Positions 16,272 through 25,814 of a stretch of DNA of 52,736 bases are shown here, in pieces. Within the stretch, counting starts at the first letter, position 1, and each line of letters begins with the position of its first letter. This DNA is from an uncultured Clostridia bacterium (GTDB lineage: Bacteria; Bacillota; Clostridia; TANB77; UBA1234). The stretch spans positions 1 to 52,736 of the forward strand of contig CAKPEF010000011.1 of the NCBI GenBank assembly GCA_934149305.1, written 5' to 3'. The notes beneath the pieces were generated by a model. It searched no databases, was not told where the DNA came from, and saw only the letters and a program-made list of their open reading frames with translations. A program made the position numbers and the translations under genes.

Positions 16272-17453
16272 ATGTTTATAGAAAGAGTAGTTTATAGTGT
16301 TTTATGTATTTGCTTTACTGTGTACATAATCAAAAGATGTATGAAGGTTAAAAGTAGTTTTAGCGTAGCCTTGTTGGGCTTTCAAATTATAGGGCTTGTG
16401 GTAGAAATATTAACTTTTATGAATGGCATATATCCAGAAATTAAGATGCAGATATACATATTTTTAATAAATATCTTAGCTCCTTCTGTTGTTTTAATCT
16501 TTGATTATAAAAAAATTGATGCATCGGAGCTCTTTATAGAAGAATTTGGCGATTATTATATGCACAAAGGAAAATATGAAAAGGCTATTTCAAAGTATTT
16601 AAAAGCCGCAGAAAAAAAGCAAAATAGTAACAAATTATTTGTGAAATTAGGAACAGCATATAATGCTATTGGAGATCGTAGAACAGCGTTTGATAAATTT
16701 GCAAAAGCAGTAGAAATAGATAGAAATGATTATAAATCATATTACGAAATTGGTATAATTTTTAACGAATTGGGCAAGAAAAACGATGCTCAAATAGTTC
16801 TTGATAATACTCTTAGAATCAAACCTGATTATACACCAGCATCAGAACTCTTGGCTGTTGTATTATGCTCTCAAAATAAATACGATGATGCAATAAATGT
16901 GTATAAAAATGCAATTAAATATGATGCAGATAATTATCAGCTTTATTACAGCTTGGGTATTGTTAGAACAGAGCTTAGAGATTTTGATGAAGCATCAAAT
17001 TGTTACAAAAAAGTAATAGAATTGAAACCTGATTTTTATGAAGCATATTATAGTTTGGGACAAATTGATTTATTAAAAGGCGAGTTAAAAACAGCACAAG
17101 AAAACTTCAAAAAATCTGCGTTAGATCCTGAACTTGCAAGCAAGTCATATTATCAACTTGCTAAAACATATATATTAGATGGAGACGAGATAAAAGCAGT
17201 TAATTACATTCAATATGCAATAGAAATTGACCCAGGATATAGATACAAAGCAGAGTCAGAGCCATTATTTAAAAACATAAAAGATTATTTAACTGGTGTC
17301 CATATGGTTTCTGAAGCACAAATGAAATTAGAACAAGAAATAGATGAAAAAGTAAAAGAAAAATATCAAAAAGATTATGACAAGATTGAAATTAACAAAG
17401 ATGTAAAAGAAGATGATGTAGAATTTAATTTTATGGACAAATACAAAGATTAA
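16272..17453 (+). CDS. Membrane-anchored TPR protein
   Basis: Two to three hydrophobic segments in the first 85 residues anchor the 393-residue protein. A long array of tetratricopeptide repeats follows (about residues 95-330). Units show the usual Gly/Ala/Tyr/Pro spacing, for example LFVKLGTAYNAIGDRRTA, and DYTPASELLAVVLCS. The C-terminal tail is charged, probably partly coiled-coil. TPRs mediate protein-protein contacts; the partner is not evident. GGAAGGAAG precedes the ATG. The next gene, uppP, starts 28 bp after the stop, hinting at a cell-envelope role. Confidence 0.85.
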   Translation: MFIERVVYSVLCICFTVYIIKRCMKVKSSFSVALLGFQIIGLVVEILTFMNGIYPEIKMQIYIFLINILAPSVVLIFDYKKIDASELFIEEFGDYYMHKGKYEKAISKYLKAAEKKQNSNKLFVKLGTAYNAIGDRRTAFDKFAKAVEIDRNDYKSYYEIGIIFNELGKKNDAQIVLDNTLRIKPDYTPASELLAVVLCSQNKYDDAINVYKNAIKYDADNYQLYYSLGIVRTELRDFDEASNCYKKVIELKPDFYEAYYSLGQIDLLKGELKTAQENFKKSALDPELASKSYYQLAKTYILDGDEIKAVNYIQYAIEIDPGYRYKAESEPLFKNIKDYLTGVHMVSEAQMKLEQEIDEKVKEKYQKDYDKIEINKDVKEDDVEFNFMDKYKD

Positions 17454-17481
17454 GTTCTAAATAATTTATTAGGAGGCAAAT

Positions 17482-18267
17482 ATGAGTGTTTTACAAGCAA
17501 TTATATTAGGAATAGTGCAAGGTTTAACAGAGTTATTACCGATTTCTAGTTCGGCGCATTTAACAATAATACCATGGTTATTAGATTGGAAAGATATTCC
17601 GCCATCTTTTGATGTTGCACTTCATGCTGGGACATTACTTGCCATTGGAATCTTTTTCTTTAAAGATTGGATAAATTTACTTGTAGGTGCATATAAACAA
17701 ACAATAAAAAAAGAAAAAAATCGTGATGGCACAATGTTTTGGTATATTGTACTTGCAACAATACCAGGTGGTGCAATTGGTTTTATACTAGATAAATTCT
17801 GCGCAGATATACTTACAAAGCCTTTAATCATAGCTGTAGCGCTAATAGTAATGGGTATAGTGTTATATTTAGTAGATAAGTACAAAGAAGCTACAGTCGA
17901 TTATGAACATCTAACATTAAAGCAAACATTTATAATCGGTGTTTCGCAGGCACTAGCATTTATACCAGGTGTTTCGCGTTCTGGTGTAACAATGACAACA
18001 GCTAGAGCACTAGGAGTAAAAAGAGAGGCGGCAGCAAAATACTCGTTTATGTTATCTGCACCAATAGTGCTTGCAGCTACACTTTTCAAACTATCAGAAT
18101 TTGAATTTACACTTGCATTCTTTTTGGGAGTATTCGCAAGTTTTGTGGTTGGTTTAATAGTAATCAAATTTTTACTTAAATATTTACAAAAAGGTGATTT
18201 TAAAATATTTGCTATATATAGGGTAATTTTTGGAATAATTATAATTGTTAGTTTACTAATGAAATAG
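17482..18267 (+). CDS. uppP: Undecaprenyl-diphosphate phosphatase
   Basis: UppP (BacA) recycles the lipid carrier undecaprenyl pyrophosphate to the monophosphate for peptidoglycan and polysaccharide synthesis. The 261-residue multipass protein carries both active-site blocks: ELLPISSSAH at residues 17-26 and PGVSRSGVTMT at about residue 160. Overexpression of such proteins gives bacitracin resistance in other bacteria. The ATG follows TAGGAGG with 7-nt spacing. It is followed 17 bp later by folD. Confidence 0.96.
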   Translation: MSVLQAIILGIVQGLTELLPISSSAHLTIIPWLLDWKDIPPSFDVALHAGTLLAIGIFFFKDWINLLVGAYKQTIKKEKNRDGTMFWYIVLATIPGGAIGFILDKFCADILTKPLIIAVALIVMGIVLYLVDKYKEATVDYEHLTLKQTFIIGVSQALAFIPGVSRSGVTMTTARALGVKREAAAKYSFMLSAPIVLAATLFKLSEFEFTLAFFLGVFASFVVGLIVIKFLLKYLQKGDFKIFAIYRVIFGIIIIVSLLMK

Positions 18268-18284
18268 AGAAAGGATGAAGGTTG

Positions 18285-19124
18285 ATGACTCTAATAGATG
18301 GAAAAAAAGTTGCTGAAAAATGCAAGAAAAATATAGAAGAAAGAATAAAAAAATTAAATAAGATGCCAGGCTTTGCCGTTATAAGAATAGGTGAAGATGA
18401 AGCATCTAAGATATATGTAAGATTAAAGCATAAGATGAGCGAGGAACTTGGAATTAACTTTACAGAATATCATTTGGAAGAGAATATAACACAAGAAGAT
18501 TTGATTTCTCTTATAAGAAAATTAAATGCCGATGACGAAGTTGATGGAATTTTGCTTCAAAGTCCAATACCGTATCATTTGAACATATTGGAAGCTTTTC
18601 AAACGATCGCACCAGAAAAAGATGTAGATGGTTTTAGTCCTATAAATGTTGGAAAACTAGTGCAAAGACAAGAATGTTTCGCAGCATGCACGCCAACTGG
18701 TGTAATGACAATGTTGAAAGAATATAATATATCAATCGAGGGAAAACATGCTGTTGTAATAGGCAGAAGTAATATAGTTGGTAGACCAATGGCTGAACTT
18801 TTGCTAAATGCAAACGCTACAGTAACAATATGTCATTCAAAAACACAAAACTTAGCTGATATCGTAAAAACAGCAGATATATTGGTAGTTGCAATAGGAA
18901 AACCTAAATTCATAACAGCTGATATGATAAAAGAGGGGGCAGTTGTTGTAGATGTTGGAATAAACAGAATACCAGATTCTAAAAAGATAGTTGGAGATGT
19001 CGACTTTGAAAATGTGAAAGAAAAGTGTAGTTATATAACACCAGTTCCGGGGGGAGTTGGACCAATGACAATAATGACGCTTATGGACAATGTAGTTACC
19101 GCTTGTGAAAGAAGAAATAAATAG
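18285..19124 (+). CDS. folD: Bifunctional methylene-THF dehydrogenase/methenyl-THF cyclohydrolase
   Basis: FolD interconverts 5,10-methylene-, methenyl- and 10-formyl-tetrahydrofolate with NAD(P). The 279-residue protein has the catalytic Tyr-Lys pair in YVRLKHK (about residues 45-51), the loop LLQSPIP and DVDGF, the Rossmann site GRSNIVGRPMAELL (about residues 160-173) and the closing signature PVPGGVGPMT. The ATG at 18285 is preferred to the TTG at 18282 on spacing to AAAGGATGAAGG. It ends in a terminator. Confidence 0.96.
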   Translation: MTLIDGKKVAEKCKKNIEERIKKLNKMPGFAVIRIGEDEASKIYVRLKHKMSEELGINFTEYHLEENITQEDLISLIRKLNADDEVDGILLQSPIPYHLNILEAFQTIAPEKDVDGFSPINVGKLVQRQECFAACTPTGVMTMLKEYNISIEGKHAVVIGRSNIVGRPMAELLLNANATVTICHSKTQNLADIVKTADILVVAIGKPKFITADMIKEGAVVVDVGINRIPDSKKIVGDVDFENVKEKCSYITPVPGGVGPMTIMTLMDNVVTACERRNK

Positions 19125-19129
19125 ATTAT

Positions 19130-19164
19130 GGGGACCTTAACAATATTTGTTTTGGTCTCTTTTT
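19130..19164 (+). terminator. Terminator after folD
   Basis: GGGACC pairs with GGTCTC (one G-T pair), extended by an inner AACA/TGTT pair, followed by TTTTT. Confidence 0.7.
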
Positions 19165-19185
19165 ATATTATTGCAAATCTATAAA

Positions 19186-19325
19186 GGCAGTGTAAACTAA
19201 TTTCTAAAAAAGACAAAATATGTTGCAAAAATGTAGCGGAGCACAGTGTGCTCCATAAAAATCAATTGATAGTAGTATACTAAAATAAAATTAAAAATAT
19301 TCTGATTGGTGAACACAATCTCTAT
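19186..19325. repeat. Intergenic repeat with GGAGCACAGTGTGCTCC core, upstream of dprA
   Basis: This copy shares ordered blocks with the one at 28824-28985: AGTGTAAACTAATTT, then GTAGC with the palindromic core at 19233-19254, CCATAAAAA, CAATTGATAGTAG and ACTAAA. The shared stretch is over 100 bp, so it is a dispersed element rather than a lone palindrome. No coding frame is seen in it. Confidence 0.75.
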
Positions 19326-19343
19326 AAAGACTGGAGGAATAAA

Positions 19344-20207
19344 ATGAATAAAGAAGAATATTGGATATGGTTTTCAATGATAAAACTTATTCCAATTAAA
19401 AAAATAAAACTCTTACAAAAATTTAAAACACCACAAAAAATATATAAAGCATCAGAAGAAGAATTACTTAAGGTAGAAGAAATAGATTTAATAGATGTAA
19501 ATGAAATTATTAAAAACAAAAATAAAGAATTGATATTAAAATATAAAAATTACATTACTAAAAATCAAATAACTGTAATAAATATTAGTGAGAAAGGTTA
19601 TCCATCAAAGTTAAAAAATATTTATGATCCACCAGTAGTTTTATTTGCTAAGGGAGATTTAAGTTTGCTAGAAAAAGAAAAAATCGCGATTGTTGGTAGT
19701 AGAGATGCAACTATATATGGTGCAAAGCAAAGCTATAAATTAGCATATGAACTAGCTAAAAATAATATTGTAATAGTCAGTGGACTGGCCAAAGGGATAG
19801 ACAGCATGTCACACAGAGGGGCCTTGAGTGCAGCAGGTAGTACAATAGCTGTAATTGGAAATGGCTTAGATATTGTGTATCCAAAGGAAAATTATGGTTT
19901 GTACAGCAAAATATTTGAGAAAGGGCTTATAATAAGCGAATTTATAGTTGGCACAAAGCCTGATTCTAAAAATTTTCCAATGAGAAATCGCATAATAAGT
20001 GGCCTTTCTGATGGAGTTTTGGTGGTAGAAGCTAAAGAAAAAAGTGGTGCGATGATAACCGTTGATTTCGCAATAGAACAAGGAAAAAATGTATATGCTG
20101 TACCTGGAAACATAGATGAAATGCATAGTGTAGGATGTAATCTGCTTATAAGTCAAGGCGCAAAATTAGTTACGAATTATACAGATGTTTTAGAAGATTT
20201 TGTATAA
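19344..20207 (+). CDS. dprA: DNA-processing protein DprA
   Basis: DprA binds incoming single-stranded DNA during natural transformation and loads RecA. The 287-residue protein has an N-terminal SAM-like helical domain and the DprA Rossmann fold with its hallmark IAIVGSRDATIYG (about residues 113-125), SGLAKGIDSMSHRGAL, VIGNGLDIVYP and FPMRNRIISGLSDGVLVVEA. The C-terminal winged-helix domain found in longer relatives is absent. The ATG follows TGGAGGA. It stands alone between the folD terminator and a promoter for the PBP gene. Confidence 0.95.
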   Translation: MNKEEYWIWFSMIKLIPIKKIKLLQKFKTPQKIYKASEEELLKVEEIDLIDVNEIIKNKNKELILKYKNYITKNQITVINISEKGYPSKLKNIYDPPVVLFAKGDLSLLEKEKIAIVGSRDATIYGAKQSYKLAYELAKNNIVIVSGLAKGIDSMSHRGALSAAGSTIAVIGNGLDIVYPKENYGLYSKIFEKGLIISEFIVGTKPDSKNFPMRNRIISGLSDGVLVVEAKEKSGAMITVDFAIEQGKNVYAVPGNIDEMHSVGCNLLISQGAKLVTNYTDVLEDFV

Positions 20208-20222
20208 AGTTACGACAAAAAA

Positions 20223-20251
20223 TTTACTTTTCATATTTTTTAATATATAAT
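20223..20251 (+). promoter_or_regulatory. Promoter of the class A PBP gene
   Basis: TTTACT, 17-bp spacer, TATAAT, about 93 bp upstream of the ATG. Confidence 0.6.
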
Positions 20252-20343
20252 ATTTTTGAAATATGGTAGTTTTTATATGCTTACAAATAAAGCGTATAAA
20301 TATATTTTAAAGTAAGATAGCAAATTATATAGGAGGGAAGAGA

Positions 20344-22731
20344 ATGGCTAAAAACGACGAAATAGATAAGTACGTGAATAAGCAATCTTCAAAATTAGAT
20401 AAAAAGAAAAAGGGAAAGAGAAAACATACGATTTTAAAGGCAATATTGATACTGTTTTTAGTTGGTATTATTGCTGGAGTTGGTATGGTTGTTGGCTTTG
20501 TTCAATCAGTTTTAAATGGAACAGGAGCTCTTTCAAAGCAAGATTTTGAGATTAGCCAGTTTACAACAACAGTTTATGATAAGAATGGTCAAGTTTATAC
20601 ACAATTATATAGTACAGAGAACAGAACATATGACACATTAAGTGAGATGTCACCATATCTAAAATGGGCATTTATATCGATAGAAGATGAAAGATTTGAA
20701 AGTCATTTTGGAATAGATGTAAAGCGTACAGCTGCTGCAGTAGTTAAATGGGTAACTACTGGTAATTCAAACTTTGGTGGTAGTACAATAACTCAACAAC
20801 TTATAAAGAGAGTAACACAAGATGATGATAGAAGCTGGCAAAGAAAAGCAAGAGAAATAATTAGGGCTGTACAATTAGAGCAATGGCTATCAAAAGACCA
20901 AATAATAGAATTATACATGAATGTTATATATTTAGGTGAAGGCTCATATGGTGTTGAGCAAGCCTCTCATGTTTACTTTAATAAAAATGCGAAAGACTTA
21001 ACAATAGCAGAATGTGCCTTGATAGCTGGCTTAGCACAAGCTCCCGAGGGAAAGAACCCATACAGCAATCCGGAGGGTGCAAAAAATAGACAAAAACTAG
21101 TTTTAAGTAAGATGTTAGAATTAGGCAAAATAACTGAAGAACAATACAACGAAGCAATAAACCAAGAATTAAAATATGAAAAAGGAACTCTAGAATTAGC
21201 TTCAAGTAACTCATATTTTATAGATGCTGTAGTAAATCAATTGATTAACGACTTGAAGAAAGAAAGAGGCGTTACAGATGTAATGGCTCAAAGAATGGTG
21301 TATTCAAACGGATTAAAGGTTTATACAACAATAGATCCAGAAATACAAAAAACATTAGAAGAAGTATATGAAGACCAAAATTATTTTAAATTGAGAAATG
21401 GAACATACGATGAAAACATACAATCAGCGATGGTTATAATTGATTATAAAAAAGGAAATGTAGTTGGATTAGTTGGAGGATCTGGCAAAAAGACAACACA
21501 AAGAGGGCTAAACAGAGCAACGATGATGGTTAGAGCACCAGGCTCAACAATAAAACCACTTGCAACATATGCGCCAGGATTAGACTTGAAATTATTTACA
21601 CCTGCGACTACTTTTGATGATGTACCATTTTCATATAAGTATTCAACAACAACATGGACACCGCATAATAGTTATTCAACATATAGAGGTTTAACATCAG
21701 TAAGAAAAGCAATAGAAATATCAAGCAATATAATAGCAGCAAAAGCATTCTTGACAGTTGGTGCAGAAAACTCATATAAATACTTAGAAAAATTCGGAAT
21801 AACATCACTTACACAAAGCGATAAAGTTCCAGGAGCACTTGCACTTGGAGGTTTAACTAGAGGAATATCACCACTTGAGCATGCAGCCGCATATGGCGCT
21901 TTAGCAAATGGCGGAATATATATGGAGCCAAAGCTTTATACTAAGGTAATAGACAGAAATGGTGAAGTTATAATTCAAAAAGCAAGCAAAATCACTGAAG
22001 TAGTAAAACCTACAACAGCATATTTAATAACTAGTATGCTTCAAGATGTAGTAAACGGTAGTGAAGCTACAGGTGGAAGCGCTAGACTTTCAAATATGCC
22101 GGTAGCAGGAAAAACAGGAACATCAAATGAATCTAAAGATAGATGGTTTGCGGGGTATACGCCGTATTATGTAGCTTCTACATGGGTTGGTTATGATCAA
22201 CAAAAAACCGTAAATATGAGTGGAAACCCAGCAGCAAAAATATGGAAAGCGGTTATGGAAAAAATTCATAAAGACTTACCAAAAGCACAGTTTACAAAAC
22301 CAAGTGGAATAGTTGAAATGAAAGTATGTGCAGATTCAGGACTATTAGCAACAGATGCATGTAGAAATGATAGAAGAGGCGACAGAACGAAAACAGAAAA
22401 ATTTGCTTCAGATAATATTCCAACAGAAGAATGTACAATTCACAAGTATGTTTCTGTATGTCCGGATTCATTTAAACTTGCAAACCCAACTTGTAAAGCT
22501 ACAGTTGGAACAGTAGATATAGTATTTATAGATAGAGGCTACGAAAAAGCACCAAGTAGATTGCCAAAAGATTATGATTATGAAGTGCCAAAAACATATT
22601 GTGAATATCACTATTGCGCTGTTGATGAAAATGGCGAATTTATAGATAATACTAAAAATAATAATACTTGGATAAACGAAGATGATGATGACGATGATAC
22701 AGAAAGAAAGCCATCATATTGGTGGAACTAG
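20344..22731 (+). CDS. Class A penicillin-binding protein (PBP1a type)
   Basis: This is a bifunctional peptidoglycan synthase. A basic cytoplasmic N-terminus and one membrane segment (about residues 28-55) precede the GT51 glycosyltransferase domain with EDERFESHFGID and GSTITQQLIKR. The transpeptidase domain has the catalytic Ser in GSTIKPL, then SSN and KTGTSN. After residue 660 comes a Cys-containing extracellular extension (six or so Cys in CADSGLLATDACRNDRR-like context, with further CTIH, CPDS, CEYHYC) and an Asp-rich end before WWN. The 795-residue length is normal. AGGAGGG precedes the ATG. Confidence 0.95.
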   Translation: MAKNDEIDKYVNKQSSKLDKKKKGKRKHTILKAILILFLVGIIAGVGMVVGFVQSVLNGTGALSKQDFEISQFTTTVYDKNGQVYTQLYSTENRTYDTLSEMSPYLKWAFISIEDERFESHFGIDVKRTAAAVVKWVTTGNSNFGGSTITQQLIKRVTQDDDRSWQRKAREIIRAVQLEQWLSKDQIIELYMNVIYLGEGSYGVEQASHVYFNKNAKDLTIAECALIAGLAQAPEGKNPYSNPEGAKNRQKLVLSKMLELGKITEEQYNEAINQELKYEKGTLELASSNSYFIDAVVNQLINDLKKERGVTDVMAQRMVYSNGLKVYTTIDPEIQKTLEEVYEDQNYFKLRNGTYDENIQSAMVIIDYKKGNVVGLVGGSGKKTTQRGLNRATMMVRAPGSTIKPLATYAPGLDLKLFTPATTFDDVPFSYKYSTTTWTPHNSYSTYRGLTSVRKAIEISSNIIAAKAFLTVGAENSYKYLEKFGITSLTQSDKVPGALALGGLTRGISPLEHAAAYGALANGGIYMEPKLYTKVIDRNGEVIIQKASKITEVVKPTTAYLITSMLQDVVNGSEATGGSARLSNMPVAGKTGTSNESKDRWFAGYTPYYVASTWVGYDQQKTVNMSGNPAAKIWKAVMEKIHKDLPKAQFTKPSGIVEMKVCADSGLLATDACRNDRRGDRTKTEKFASDNIPTEECTIHKYVSVCPDSFKLANPTCKATVGTVDIVFIDRGYEKAPSRLPKDYDYEVPKTYCEYHYCAVDENGEFIDNTKNNNTWINEDDDDDDTERKPSYWWN

Positions 22732-22799
22732 AAAAAATTATAAATACTTACTTTAAAGGAAATACTAAAAAACAAAGGTAAAACAAAAGAGATATTGCT

Positions 22800-22849
22800 A
22801 TTATTTGGCTTTATGCACATAAAGCAAAGGTTACATAAAGCCAAATAAT
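22800..22849 (+). promoter_or_regulatory. Two-state hairpin in the pfkA upstream region
   Basis: The segment ATTATTTGGCTTTATG (22800-22815) can pair fully with CATAAAGCCAAATAAT (22834-22849). A nearer CATAAAGC (22818-22825) can pair with the same GCTTTATG, so two mutually exclusive stems are possible. A T-rich run follows at 22867-22872. It may be the terminator of the PBP gene, or a regulatory leader of pfkA. Confidence 0.6.
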
Positions 22850-22896
22850 AAATGTTTTAAATATGTCTTTTTAAAAAACTAAGGAGGATGTTAAAA

Positions 22897-24021
22897 ATGG
22901 TAAAAAAAGTTGGCATATTAACAGCTGGTGGAGATTGCCCAGGACTTAATGCTGTAATCAGAGGAATTGTTAAAACTGCAGAATACGCTGGTGTAGAAAC
23001 ATATGGATTTTATGAAGGATACAAGGGACTTTTAGAAAATAGATATACAAAGCTTGATTCACTTGCAGTAAGCGATATAATTGCTAAAGGTGGAACAATA
23101 CTTGGTTCAAATAACAAAACTAATACATTTTCAATACCGGTGAAGAATGAAAATGGAGATATAGAACATGTAGATAAATCTTTTGAGATAGCAGAAAGGC
23201 TTAAAAATGATGGCTTTGATTGCCTAATAATAATTGGCGGTGATGGTTCTTTAAAATCAGCAAGAGATTATACAAGAAGAGGAGTAAATGTAATAGGCGT
23301 TCCAAAGACTATAGACAATGATGTGCCAAGTACCGATATAACATTCGGATTTTATACAGCAGTTGAAGTTGCTACAGAAGCAGTGGATAGAATAAAAACA
23401 ACTGCAGAATCACATGGCAGAATCCTAGTACTAGAAGTAATGGGAAGATATGCTGGTTGGATAGCACTAGCCGCAGGAATAGCTGGTGGGGCAGACACAG
23501 TCTTAATACCAGAAATACCATATGATTTTAATGCCATAATAAACAAGATAAATCAAAGAAGAGCCAAAGGCAAGAAGCACAGCATAATAGTTGTAGCAGA
23601 AGGTGCTAAGCCACTAGGAGGAAACGTAGCAGTCAGAGAAGTAGAAGAACAAAACTCTGGATTAGACCAAATAAAACTTGGTGGCGCTGGAGAATTTGTG
23701 GCCAGAGAAATAGAAAAATTAACAGGATATGAGGCTAGAAGCACTTCTCTTGGATACATTCAAAGAGGTGGAAATACAGGGGCATATGACAGAATATTAT
23801 CAACAGAATATGGCTCTATGGCAATGCAACTTGCGTTAGATGGTAAATTCAATGAAATGGTAACATTATTAAATGGCAAGCTTACTCATGTATCATTAGA
23901 TGAAGTTGCTGGTAAAAATACAGAAATTGGTGCGCAATCATCAAATATTAAGACTGTAACAATGGATGCCGATTGGATACAAACTGCTAGAAGGGTTGGA
24001 ATATGCTTAGGAGATAAATAA
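22897..24021 (+). CDS. pfkA: 6-phosphofructokinase
   Basis: The enzyme phosphorylates fructose 6-phosphate in glycolysis. The 374-residue protein has the PFK N-terminal phosphate-binding loop (GILTAGGDCPGLNAVIRG), IIGGDGSLKSA near residue 105, PKTIDNDVPSTD with the catalytic Asp, EVMGRYAGWIA and GYIQRGG. The donor-determining positions are Gly (GGDGS) and Lys (PKTID), a mixed type between classical ATP-PFK (Gly/Gly) and PPi-PFK (Asp/Lys), so the donor cannot be fixed, though Gly favours ATP. The ATG at 22897 is 9 nt from AAGGAGG; the ATG at 22888 abuts it and is rejected. Confidence 0.93.
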   Translation: MVKKVGILTAGGDCPGLNAVIRGIVKTAEYAGVETYGFYEGYKGLLENRYTKLDSLAVSDIIAKGGTILGSNNKTNTFSIPVKNENGDIEHVDKSFEIAERLKNDGFDCLIIIGGDGSLKSARDYTRRGVNVIGVPKTIDNDVPSTDITFGFYTAVEVATEAVDRIKTTAESHGRILVLEVMGRYAGWIALAAGIAGGADTVLIPEIPYDFNAIINKINQRRAKGKKHSIIVVAEGAKPLGGNVAVREVEEQNSGLDQIKLGGAGEFVAREIEKLTGYEARSTSLGYIQRGGNTGAYDRILSTEYGSMAMQLALDGKFNEMVTLLNGKLTHVSLDEVAGKNTEIGAQSSNIKTVTMDADWIQTARRVGICLGDK

Positions 24022-24045
24022 CATAAATGAATAATGGAGGTTTAG

Positions 24046-25449
24046 ATGTTTACAAATAAAAATTTAGATGAATTTAAGGCGTATATAAAAGGCAAATATG
24101 TTGCAATAATGGGAATGGGAATAAGTAACACACCACTTATAAAGTACCTAATGGATTTAGATGCTAACATAACAGTTTTTGATAAAAAAACAGAAGAAGA
24201 ATTAGATAAAGCATTGATAGAAGAATACGCAATACAGGGCGTAAAATTTTCACTAGGTGAAAACTATTTAAAAAATTTAGTTGGATATGACATAATCTTT
24301 AGATCACCTAGTATGAGGCCAGATACGCTAGAGCTTGAAAAAGAACTTGATAGAGGTGCAATTCTTACATCTGAAATTGAAATGCTAATAGACTTATGCC
24401 CAGGAAAAATAATTGCAGTTACCGGAAGCGATGGAAAAACAACAACAACAACGCTTATATATAAAATGCTTCAAGAAGCTAACTATCATTGCTATCTTGG
24501 CGGAAACATTGGCATACCACTATTTGCTAAGATCGATGAAATGAAGCCAGAAGATATAATTGTTCTTGAATTAAGCAGTTTTCAGCTAATGACTCTTAAG
24601 AAAAGTCCTCAAATAGCTGTTGTTACAAATGTATCACCAAACCACCTAGATATTCACAAATCATATGAGGAATACATAGAAGCAAAGAAAAATATATTTA
24701 AATATCAAGATAAAGATGGCATTGTAGTGTTAAATTATGATAATGACATAACGAGGGACTTTTCACTTGAGGCTAAAGGCGAGGTTAGATATTTTTCAAC
24801 AAAAGTAAAACTAGATGATGGCGTAATTTTAGATAATGATATTATAAAAATTTCAGATGGAAAAATAAGAACACAAATAATAAATACAGATGAAATATTG
24901 CTTTTGGGAAGACATAATATCGAAAACGCGTGCACGGCGATAGCAGCGGTTAAAGACTTAGTTCCACCAGAATGTATAGTAAAAGTACTTACAACATTTA
25001 AAGGAGTGGAGCATAGAGAAGAATTTGTAAGAACTATAAACGGCGCAAGATGGTATAATGATTCAATAGGGAGTAGTCCAACAAGAACTATAGCTGGTTT
25101 GTTAAGCTTTAAAAATAAAGTGATTTTAATAGCGGGTGGATACGATAAACACTTGGATTATACAGATTTAGGAAGATATATAGTCGATCATGTAAAAGCA
25201 CTTATACTTCTTGGTCAAACAAGAGAAAAGATTAAAGTGGCAACATGTGCTGAACTTGCAAATAGAGAAAATAAAATTGATTTGCCAATAATAGAGTGTG
25301 ATACATTAGAAGAGGCTGTAAAAAGCGCATATGACATAGCGAAAGAGGGAGATACAGTATTCTTTTCACCTGCAAGTGCTAGTTTTGATATGTTTAAAAA
25401 CTTCGAAGAAAGAGGAAATAAATATAAAGAATTAGTAGAAAAATTGTAG
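24046..25449 (+). CDS. murD: UDP-N-acetylmuramoylalanine--D-glutamate ligase
   Basis: MurD adds D-glutamate to UDP-MurNAc-L-Ala in cytoplasmic peptidoglycan synthesis. The 467-residue protein has an N-terminal Rossmann-like UDP-binding domain (MGMGISNTPLIKYL), the central ATP site TGSDGKTTTTTL (about residues 126-137), LELSSFQL and NVSPNHLDIH, and the C-terminal domain with NDSIGSSPTRT, GGYDKHLDY and the closing LSPASASFDMF-type motif (here FSPASASFDMF). TGGAGG precedes the ATG. It follows pfkA by 24 bp. Confidence 0.96.
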   Translation: MFTNKNLDEFKAYIKGKYVAIMGMGISNTPLIKYLMDLDANITVFDKKTEEELDKALIEEYAIQGVKFSLGENYLKNLVGYDIIFRSPSMRPDTLELEKELDRGAILTSEIEMLIDLCPGKIIAVTGSDGKTTTTTLIYKMLQEANYHCYLGGNIGIPLFAKIDEMKPEDIIVLELSSFQLMTLKKSPQIAVVTNVSPNHLDIHKSYEEYIEAKKNIFKYQDKDGIVVLNYDNDITRDFSLEAKGEVRYFSTKVKLDDGVILDNDIIKISDGKIRTQIINTDEILLLGRHNIENACTAIAAVKDLVPPECIVKVLTTFKGVEHREEFVRTINGARWYNDSIGSSPTRTIAGLLSFKNKVILIAGGYDKHLDYTDLGRYIVDHVKALILLGQTREKIKVATCAELANRENKIDLPIIECDTLEEAVKSAYDIAKEGDTVFFSPASASFDMFKNFEERGNKYKELVEKL

Positions 25450-25459
25450 TACTAAGAAT

Positions 25460-25725
25460 TTGTTACTATATAGTATTTAAAAATAAGAAGTATGTATCAA
25501 ATTTAGTTGTATTTGACAAAATGCAGCTTAAACACATTGTGCTTCATATAAATACTACTGTTTAGTATTTGTCTCAAATTAAGGCGGAATGTTACTATTA
25601 AGTCTTCAAAATAAAAGTATATATCAAATGTAAATGTGAGCCATAAAAATGTCGAAGAGCTTAGGTGTGCCCCATAAAAACATTATAAATCAGCTTTGGT
25701 ACAAATTAGGGTTGAATAGTAACTG
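25460..25725. repeat. Degenerate intergenic element with TGTTACTAT / ATAGTAAC ends
   Basis: The 365-bp gap between murD and the next small gene starts with TGTTACTATA (25460) and an inverse GAATAGTAAC ends near 25722. Another inward copy of GTTACTATT is at 25591. It includes degenerate forms of the palindromic repeat (GCAGCTTAAACACATTGTGC near 25524) and a GTGCCCCATAAAAA piece near 25667. The segment AAGTATGTATCAAAT is the inverse of one in the element at 27785-27900. It looks like overlapping, decayed MITE-like elements; no gene was seen. Confidence 0.55.
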
Positions 25726-25752
25726 TGTAGTATCAAAAAATTTACAAAACTA

Positions 25753-25781
25753 TTGAAATTTTGTGGCTGAATGTGTAAACT
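25753..25781 (+). promoter_or_regulatory. Promoter of the 73-residue gene
   Basis: TTGAAA, 17-bp spacer, TAAACT, 34 bp upstream of the ATG. Confidence 0.65.
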
Positions 25782-25814
25782 ATATATGAAAACAAAAGAG
25801 AAGGGGATTAGCGT

